Origin: Bacillota bacterium
GTDB lineage: Bacteria; Bacillota; Clostridia; Peptostreptococcales; Anaerovoracaceae
Direction of reading: 5' to 3'
Length of the DNA stretch: 28,484 nucleotides
NCBI GenBank assembly: GCA_022706625.1
Contig: JAKJCD010000005.1
Location: 4,453 to 32,936, forward strand
A program made the position numbers and the translations under genes. Numbering within the stretch: the first letter of the stretch is position 1; each line of letters begins with the position of its first letter. This document shows positions 23,903 to 28,484 of the stretch, piece after piece. The notes under the pieces are model-generated. The model had not been told where the DNA came from. It saw only the letters and a list, made by a program, of their open reading frames with translations, and did no database searches.

Positions 23903-24105
23903 CATATTCTCATGGCAGGTGCATCCCCTCGGAAACCGGCGACTTTTTGATGCGCTTGCACGAAGGCGCATAAAAGCCGCATTGGTTTTACGGTTTCTAC
24001 GGGAACACACCCGCCATTCGAAACGTGTGTTAGTACAACGCTCACTTTACTCTAATCAGCTGACTGAAAGCTCAACCTATGGGCTGGGTTAAATCATCCT
24101 TTTGG
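23903..24105 (+). ncRNA. Candidate structured non-coding RNA, family not identified
   Basis: About 200 nt downstream of an extended -10 promoter, with no ORF. Helices visible: ATGGC/GCCAT plus GGTG/CACC around one A-C mismatch (23912-23921 with 24008-24017), TCCC/GGGA (23924-23927 with 24001-24004), GAAACCG/CGGTTTC (23932-23938 with 23991-23997) and an inner hairpin ATGCGC/GCGCAT (23950-23955 with 23966-23971). A competing 7-bp helix AACACAC/GTGTGTT (24004-24010 with 24025-24031) excludes the outer helices. A weak hairpin AACCTA/TGGGTT lies at 24074-24090. Length and host would fit the raiA RNA motif, but I cannot confirm a match. It is not SRP RNA, tmRNA or RNase P RNA by their known conserved sequences. 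Confidence 0.55.
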
Positions 24106-24108
24106 CTC

Positions 24109-24474
24109 TAAAAGCAACGGATTTCAAGGAATTCCTCGATTTCCGTTGCTTTTCACCGGTTTTGCTACTGGTTTTGGCCCTAAAAGCAACGGATTTCAAA
24201 CAATTCTTCGATTTTCGTTGCCTTTTTCCCTGAAAAGGCAACGAAATACAGCTCTTTCTCTATTTTTCGTTGCTTTTCACTGGTTTTGCTACTGGTTTTG
24301 GCCTTAAAAGCAACGGATTTCAAACAATTCTTCGATTTCCGTTGCCTTTTTCCCTGAAAAGGCAACGAAATACAGCTCTTTCTCTATTTTTCGTTGCTTT
24401 TCACCGGTTTTGCTACTGGTTTTGGCCTTAAAAGCAACGGATTTCAAACAATTCTTCGATTTCCGTTGCCTTTC
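24109..24474. repeat. Hairpin-rich 124-bp tandem repeat array
   Basis: Copies begin TAAAAGCAACGGATTTCAA at 24109, 24181, 24305 and 24429. The spacing is 124 bp between the last three; the first copy lacks about 52 bp (72-bp spacing) and the last is cut after about 46 bp. Each full unit holds two hairpins: AAAAGCAACGGA with CGTTGCCTTTT, and AAAAGGCAACGAAA with TTTTTCGTTGCTTTT. So the core GCAACG/CGTTGC recurs as inverted pairs. Copies differ by only a few bases. A 124-nt period is not a multiple of three, so the repeated peptide seen on the minus strand changes frame between copies. The first hairpin could also terminate the upstream RNA. Confidence 0.85.
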
Positions 24475-24718
24475 ATTGATTTTCCAATCCGCTTTGACCA
24501 TAGAGTCAGCGGTAGTTAACCAGAAACTATAATTTCCAAAATTCTTAATTTCACTGTGTTTTAGGTTAAAAGCCGAACCCACCGAAAATCGGGATTAAGA
24601 GGGGCGTTGAAATTTCAACAATTATAAATTGTCTTCAAGACCCAAGCGGAAGGAAGTTATACAAAAACGAAATTAATCATGGTTACGGTTAAAACCGTTG
24701 AATGGGGACTTTGCAGCA
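24475..24718. other. Non-coding stretch after the repeat array
   Basis: No ORF, RNA gene or repeat copy was recognised. The only structure seen is a perfect 14-bp palindrome GTTGAAATTTCAAC (24606-24619), directly followed by a small CAATT/AATTG hairpin. Confidence 0.5.
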
Positions 24719-24759
24719 TGGTATAATATCCGCTATATCACCCGATGCGGGTATTATAC
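24719..24759. repeat. 13-bp inverted repeat carrying a TATAAT box
   Basis: GTATAATATCCGC (24721-24733) pairs with GCGGGTATTATAC (24747-24759) with one G-U pair. The left arm, with the preceding TG, forms an extended -10 (TGgTATAAT). It shares its GGTATAAT end with the palindrome at 24815-24849. Confidence 0.6.
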
Positions 24760-24814
24760 ATCGAGTGCCCTGCGAGAATTTCGGCAGGCATAGAGCCAAA
24801 AACGCAAATGGCTG

Positions 24815-24849
24815 ATTATACCAAAATTGCTTCGCAATTATGGTATAAT
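24815..24849. repeat. Near-perfect 35-bp palindrome containing the plsC -10 element
   Basis: ATTATACCA/TGGTATAAT (9 bp) encloses AATTGC/GCAATT (6 bp), with one A-A mismatch and a TTC loop. The right arm carries an extended -10 (TGgTATAAT, hexamer 24844-24849) on the plus strand, and by symmetry an ATTATACCA gives the same element on the minus strand. The plus-strand copy is about 60 nt from the plsC ATG and is its best promoter candidate. Confidence 0.65.
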
Positions 24850-24908
24850 AAATAGCCGCTATTATTCATAGTTAGTTGTATTGAAGCGGATAGGATATTG
24901 GAGGGGTT

Positions 24909-25628
24909 ATGGCTATTGTAAAAAATGTTCCTTTTTTAATTTGGTTTTATGGATTTTTAAGAACTATAAAGCCTATTAAAATCAATATCAGGAAACACAG
25001 AGAAGCAGGCGACCATGAAAAAGAAAGGACAGAGATACTTAAGGCAGAGAATGCTTGGGGCAGGGCTCTGGTAAAAAGAGCAGGCATCACCCTAAATATA
25101 AAATCTGCGGAAGCATTGCCCGAAGGGCCTGTTGTCTTCATTTCAAATCATCAAAGCTACTGGGATATTCCTGTATGCTTTGCAGCGATAACAGAAAAAC
25201 CTTTTGGCTTTGTCGCAAAGGAAAGCCTTAGAAAAATACCTGTCTTTGGATCCTGGATCGAAGATATACGAAGCGTCTTTATTAAAAGAGACGATGCCAG
25301 AGCTTCCCTCAAGGCTATTGAGGAAGGCATCGAACTGCTGAAACAGGGGTTTTCGCTGGTGATTTTTCCTGAAGGGACACGGAGCAAAGGAAGTGAAATA
25401 AAGGAATTTAAAAAAGGAAGCCTGAGACTGGCAATAAAGGCTGAAGTCCCTGTGGTTCCTATTACTATTTACGGGACTTTTCGCGCATATGAAGAAAAGG
25501 GATATGTCCGTCCTGCCGAGATAGACATAATCATTCATCCGGCTATTGATACAAGGGGTATGGCAAGAAAAGAGGCGGCGGAGCTGCCCGAGCGTGTTGA
25601 AGGGATAATCCGCAGCGCAATGCCATAA
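24909..25628 (+). CDS. plsC: 1-acyl-sn-glycerol-3-phosphate acyltransferase (PlsC family)
   Basis: Membrane-associated acyltransferase of 239 aa that makes phosphatidic acid from lysophosphatidate in phospholipid synthesis. The catalytic HX4D motif is in SNHQSYWDIP (His81, Asp86) and the acyl-acceptor motif is IFPEGTRSK (152-160). VPVVPITIYG is the third conserved block. The first 20 residues are hydrophobic and likely anchor the protein. GGAGGGGTT precedes the ATG. It stands alone after the repeat-rich spacer and before the rpsF operon. Confidence 0.9.
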   Translation: MAIVKNVPFLIWFYGFLRTIKPIKINIRKHREAGDHEKERTEILKAENAWGRALVKRAGITLNIKSAEALPEGPVVFISNHQSYWDIPVCFAAITEKPFGFVAKESLRKIPVFGSWIEDIRSVFIKRDDARASLKAIEEGIELLKQGFSLVIFPEGTRSKGSEIKEFKKGSLRLAIKAEVPVVPITIYGTFRAYEEKGYVRPAEIDIIIHPAIDTRGMARKEAAELPERVEGIIRSAMP

Positions 25629-25651
25629 GGCGGCAATACGATTAATTTCTA

Positions 25652-25679
25652 TTGCAAAACATATTCAGTGTGGTATACT
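25652..25679 (+). promoter_or_regulatory. rpsF operon promoter
   Basis: TTGCAA (25652-25657), a 16-nt spacer and TATACT (25674-25679) with a TGg extended -10. Predicted start near 25686, giving a leader of about 80 nt. Confidence 0.7.
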
Positions 25680-25685
25680 GATTAG

Positions 25686-25765
25686 GCATTGGATTCAGCC
25701 GTTATGTTGAATAATGCTCCTTGCCTTGGAAAACAAGGCCATTTAGTCCATAAGGAGGTGAAAAA
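25686..25765 (+). promoter_or_regulatory. rpsF leader with a hairpin, possible S6:S18 autoregulation site
   Basis: The leader has a 6-bp hairpin GCCTTG/CAAGGC with a GAAAA loop (25723-25739) before the AAGGAGG site, and a possible upstream TTCA/TGAA stem around a CCG. In many bacteria rpsF leaders bind the S6:S18 complex at a CCG-containing motif. Whether this one does cannot be judged by eye. Confidence 0.35.
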
Positions 25766-26053
25766 ATGAACAACTATGAAGTCATGTTCATAATCGAGGC
25801 AGCTTTGGAAGACGATAAAAAAGAAGCTGTGGTGGAGATGGTCAAGGATGTTATCTCCGCCGGCGGTGAAGTCGGAAAAGCTGACATTTGGGGAATGAGA
25901 AAACTGGCCTATCCTATCGAGAAAAAGAACGATGGATATTATGTGGTCATCGAGTTTAAAGCAAATCCCGATCTCCCCAAAGAACTCGACAGAAGGCTTA
26001 AAATCTCTGACAGCATAATAAGACATATTATCATTAACAAAGACGAAAAATGA
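25766..26053 (+). CDS. rpsF: Ribosomal protein bS6
   Basis: Small-subunit ribosomal protein of 95 aa that binds 16S rRNA with S18. The start MNNYEVMFIIEAALEDDKKE, the later WGMRKLAYPIEKKNDGYYVV and the end RRLKISDSIIRHIII follow S6. AAGGAGGTG precedes the ATG. It leads the rpsF-ssb-rpsR operon. Confidence 0.97.
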   Translation: MNNYEVMFIIEAALEDDKKEAVVEMVKDVISAGGEVGKADIWGMRKLAYPIEKKNDGYYVVIEFKANPDLPKELDRRLKISDSIIRHIIINKDEK

Positions 26054-26111
26054 GCGATATCGTAACAAGCTCAATATTTAGTATCGGTTGAAATGATCAA
26101 GGAGGAACAGG

Positions 26112-26519
26112 ATGAACAACGTAGTGCTGATTGGCCGCCTGACCAAGGATCCGGAGCTTAAATACATTCCACAAAGCGAAACCGCTGTTGCAAACTTTAC
26201 CCTTGCTGTTGACAGACCCCTGGCAAAGGAGAAAACGGCGGACTTTATTCGGATAGTCGCTTTTGGAAAAACAGCTGAGCTTTGTGAGAGGTTTTTGACC
26301 AAGGGTCGTCTTGTAGGGATCCAAGGGAGGATACAGACCGGAAGTTATAAGACTCAAAGCGGAGAGACACGCTATACTACGGAAGTCTATGCAGACAGAG
26401 TGGAGTTTTTGGACCGGGGAGACAAATCGGCATCAGGTGATCCTGTCCAGAAGCCGGCGCCTCAGGTACCGGAGGGATTTCAGGCTCTGGATGAGGACGA
26501 TGATGACATCCCGTTCTAG
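26112..26519 (+). CDS. ssb: Single-stranded DNA-binding protein
   Basis: OB-fold protein of 135 aa that coats single-stranded DNA in replication and repair. The N terminus MNNVVLIGRLTKDPELKYIP is the SSB start, and WK-like KTADFIRIVAFGKTAELCER and VGIQGRIQTGSYKT follow. The C-terminal tip is DEDDDDIPF, the acidic docking peptide for partner proteins. GGAGGAACAGG precedes the ATG. It lies between rpsF and rpsR, the usual place. Confidence 0.97.
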   Translation: MNNVVLIGRLTKDPELKYIPQSETAVANFTLAVDRPLAKEKTADFIRIVAFGKTAELCERFLTKGRLVGIQGRIQTGSYKTQSGETRYTTEVYADRVEFLDRGDKSASGDPVQKPAPQVPEGFQALDEDDDDIPF

Positions 26520-26536
26520 AAAGGAGATAGAACAAA

Positions 26537-26767
26537 ATGTTTGATAAAAAACGCGGCATGAGAAGAAAAAAGGTATGCCAGTTCTGCGCTGATAAAGCAG
26601 AAGTCATAGATTATAAAGATGTTGAGAAGCTGAGAAAGTACGTTACTGAAAGAGGCAAGATACTGCCTAAACGGATCACAGGAAACTGCGCTGTCCACCA
26701 GAGAGCTGTCACTTCAGCGATAAAAAGAGCGAGGGTAGTTGCTCTGCTTCCCTATACAGCCGATTAA
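26537..26767 (+). CDS. rpsR: Ribosomal protein bS18
   Basis: Small-subunit protein of 76 aa. The start MFDKKRGMRRKKVCQFCADK contains a CxxC (Cys14, Cys17), and TGNCAVHQR adds a third Cys and a His, so this is the zinc-binding (C+) form of S18. AGGAGATAGA precedes the ATG. It ends the operon, with a strong terminator right after. Confidence 0.97.
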   Translation: MFDKKRGMRRKKVCQFCADKAEVIDYKDVEKLRKYVTERGKILPKRITGNCAVHQRAVTSAIKRARVVALLPYTAD

Positions 26768-26773
26768 CAGATC

Positions 26774-26800
26774 AACCCTTGCAGCAGCAAGGGTTTTTTT
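26774..26800 (+). terminator. Terminator of the rpsF-ssb-rpsR operon
   Basis: AACCCTTGC/GCAAGGGTT (26774-26782 with 26787-26795), a 4-nt AGCA loop, and a seven-T run: a textbook intrinsic terminator. Confidence 0.92.
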
Positions 26801-26847
26801 AAAGTTGAGCTGTCGGACAAGGAATGACAAGGGATGACGCGCGGGAC

Positions 26848-26875
26848 TTGAAGGATTCCGTTTTTGTGATATAAT
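26848..26875 (+). promoter_or_regulatory. gdpP promoter
   Basis: TTGAAG (26848-26853), a 16-nt spacer and a perfect TATAAT (26870-26875) with a TGa extended -10, about 60 nt before the gdpP ATG and after the rpsR terminator. Confidence 0.7.
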
Positions 26876-26937
26876 GATAATTCCAGCGAAGCTTGCACTG
26901 CCGTGATGTTTATATATAAAAGGCGAGAAATATCCTT

Positions 26938-28484
26938 ATGGCCAGCAAATTTATCAAAAACCTGATAGGCCCTTATTTGAAGGCAGGAACGGTTACCCTG
27001 TTTCTTTTTGCATTGGGGCTTTTTTATTTTAATATCTATGTCGGGATATCTGCCTTATTGATCACGGTAGCGCTGATATTGTATTACCGTAAAGTAACGG
27101 ACAAAAGAACCGGCATTTTTGAAGAGTATACCAAGGCGGTCACCGATAACCTGGAAGATACCATCCGCCACTTTGTTTATAAGAATCCTTTTCCTCTTTG
27201 CATGATCGATGCTTCGGAAAATCTGCTCTGGTTTAATGACAGATTCCAGGAGATTTTTGAAGAAGCGGAAATGCTCAACTCTAACATTGCGGAGCTTACA
27301 GGGCTTAGATATGCTGACCTTTCAAGCTATAAAACCGGTGACAGACATCTTCTGTCTGCACACAAAGAGAAGTTGTTTCGCATCCTTCCATCGGCCATGG
27401 ACGAAAAGAAGGACGGAAATATCATGCTCTATTGGCTTGATGTAACTAACATAGAAAATCTCAAAACTCTATATAATGAAGAAAAAATTTGCTATGCCCA
27501 TATAAACATAGACAACTACGATGAATTGATCTCAGCGGCTTCCGAAGAAAAAAAGGGGATACTGACAGCTCAGATCGAAACTATCATACGGCAATGGGCA
27601 GGCAAGATGAGCGCGACTATGGTTCGGTATAAAAGCGGTAAGTATTTTATAGTCTTTGAGCAGAAGCATATCGAGAAAATTGAAACAGCTAAATTCGCCA
27701 TCCTTGATGAAGTTCGTTCTGTAGAGACCGAAGGAGACTTTCCCCCGTCTCTCTCAATCGGGGTCGGCGTTGGCGGAAAGACCCTTTCCGAACTGGAAGA
27801 GTATGCACTGGCCGCTTTAGATCTTGCTCTCGGAAGAGGGGGCGATCAGGCTGTGGTGAAAAGAAAAAGCAGAATCGAATATTTCGGCGGCAAGCTTCAG
27901 ACTGTTGAAAAGAGGAACAAGGGAAAGTCGAGGATTATGGCCCATGCCTTGCGCCAAATGATCGATCAATCAGGCAGGGTCATTATCATGGGTCATAGAA
28001 ACCCTGATATGGACAGCTTCGGTTCTGCTCTTGGGATAAGCAGGATCGTAAAGAATCGGAATAAGGAAGGCGCGATAGTTTTAAAGGGTCACAGCACCTC
28101 GATAAGCATGCTGTACCGGAGTGCGATAGAGTCCGGTCAGTATCGCTTCATTACCCCTGAAGAGGCTAAAGCTCTCACAGACAGGGATACGCTGGTCATA
28201 GTTTTAGACACCCACCGGCCCTCTCTTTTAGAAGCACCCGAACTTCTTTCCATGACGGATAAGATCGTTGTCATCGATCATCACCGAAAAGTCGAGGACG
28301 GCATAGACAATGCCACCTTAACGTACATGGAGACTTATGCGTCCTCAACATCCGAACTGGTAGCGGAGATCCTCCAGTACATGGGGGACGGGAAAAAAGC
28401 CATAGAAAAGCTTGAGGCTGAAGCGCTTTTGGCAGGCATCACAGTCGACACAAAGAGCTTTTCCATCAAGACAGGGGTCCGTAC
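26938..28484 (+). CDS. gdpP: GdpP, cyclic-di-AMP phosphodiesterase (3'-truncated by window edge)
   Basis: Membrane-bound phosphodiesterase that degrades c-di-AMP, a signal for turgor and cell-wall homeostasis. The first 515 codons are seen; the end lies outside. Two membrane segments lie in residues 1-50. A PAS-like domain with HFVYKNPFPLCMIDASENLL follows, then a degenerate GGDEF-type region with VGVGGKTLSELEEYALAALD. The DHH domain has GHRNPDMDS (His353, Asp357, Asp359) and VVIDHHRK (Asp447, His448, His449), and later GITVDTKSFS, so the catalytic metal-binding set looks complete. The AGGCGAG-like site is 10-14 nt before the ATG. The rpsR-gdpP order is common in Bacillota. Confidence 0.94.
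   Translation, partial: MASKFIKNLIGPYLKAGTVTLFLFALGLFYFNIYVGISALLITVALILYYRKVTDKRTGIFEEYTKAVTDNLEDTIRHFVYKNPFPLCMIDASENLLWFNDRFQEIFEEAEMLNSNIAELTGLRYADLSSYKTGDRHLLSAHKEKLFRILPSAMDEKKDGNIMLYWLDVTNIENLKTLYNEEKICYAHINIDNYDELISAASEEKKGILTAQIETIIRQWAGKMSATMVRYKSGKYFIVFEQKHIEKIETAKFAILDEVRSVETEGDFPPSLSIGVGVGGKTLSELEEYALAALDLALGRGGDQAVVKRKSRIEYFGGKLQTVEKRNKGKSRIMAHALRQMIDQSGRVIIMGHRNPDMDSFGSALGISRIVKNRNKEGAIVLKGHSTSISMLYRSAIESGQYRFITPEEAKALTDRDTLVIVLDTHRPSLLEAPELLSMTDKIVVIDHHRKVEDGIDNATLTYMETYASSTSELVAEILQYMGDGKKAIEKLEAEALLAGITVDTKSFSIKTGVR

Noticed and set aside
24109..24474. CRISPR array
   Set aside because: The units are 124 bp and nearly identical throughout; there are no short repeats with unique spacers and no cas genes.
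24180..24582. Two minus-strand reading frames with a shared repeated peptide (rich in Lys, Glu and Phe)
   Set aside because: They are the 124-bp repeats read in different frames. The period is not a multiple of three, there is no ribosome binding site, and the peptide is low in complexity.
23839..24908. Insertion sequence remnant
   Set aside because: No transposase fragment, no target-site duplication and no terminal inverted repeats spanning the region were seen.
1..28484. tRNA or rRNA genes
   Set aside because: No sequence with tRNA arms or rRNA signatures was seen in any of the non-coding stretches.

Overview
The window is the chromosomal replication-origin region of a low-to-moderate GC, Gram-positive-type anaerobe, most likely a member of class Clostridia (Bacillota). 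The reasons are the gene families (YidC/KhpB/RnpA/RpmH next to DnaA, DnaN, RecF and gyrase, a SigB-type partner-switching operon, a lipoprotein-anchored ABC binding protein, GdpP), AGGAGG-type ribosome binding sites, TTGACA/TATAAT promoters with many TGn extended -10 elements, and a split two-gene transketolase. Genus cannot be read from this sequence alone.

Layout. 1-8529: an unbroken leftward (minus) series, read from the origin outwards as dnaA, dnaN, recF, rpmH, rnpA, yidD, yidC, khpB/jag, mnmE, mnmG (mnmG runs off the left edge). 8530-8971: origin spacer with DnaA boxes and the dnaA and gyrB promoters. A second box cluster with a DnaA-trio/AT-rich unwinding element lies between dnaA and dnaN. 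8972-17842: rightward series gyrB, gyrA, an RsbV/RsbW/SigB-like stress-sigma operon preceded by a SigB-type promoter, trpS, and transketolase N- and C-halves, closed by a strong bidirectional terminator. 17922-22153: an accessory metal or oxyanion uptake locus: binding lipoprotein (-), FecCD-type permease and ATPase (+), single-domain ModE-like regulator (-), THEP1-like NTPase (+). This gene mix suggests molybdate/tungstate uptake, but iron-siderophore or cobalamin uptake is not excluded. 22150-23838: nagB and a sugar-nucleotidyltransferase-like gene (-). 23839-24908: about 1.07 kb without a gene, holding a promoter, a candidate structured RNA of about 200 nt, a 124-bp hairpin-rich tandem repeat and further palindromes. 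24909-28484: plsC, then rpsF-ssb-rpsR, then gdpP (runs off the right edge).

How the genes work together. The central 14 kb is the replication-initiation and topology core (DnaA, clamp, RecF, gyrase) fused to the ribosome/membrane-insertion/tRNA-modification cluster. Gene direction diverges at the origin, as expected for genes co-oriented with the forks. Compared with the usual Bacillota order (rpmH, origin, dnaA, dnaN, recF, gyrB), the dnaA-dnaN-recF block appears inverted in place.

Most notable observations: the inverted dnaA-dnaN-recF block; the DnaA-trio unwinding site; a hairpin that hides the recF ribosome binding site and contains the dnaN stop codon; a perfect SigB-type promoter in front of the rsbV-rsbW-sigB-like operon; the orphan structured RNA with mutually exclusive helices; the 124-bp hairpin repeats; and the transporter/ModE/THEP1 locus.
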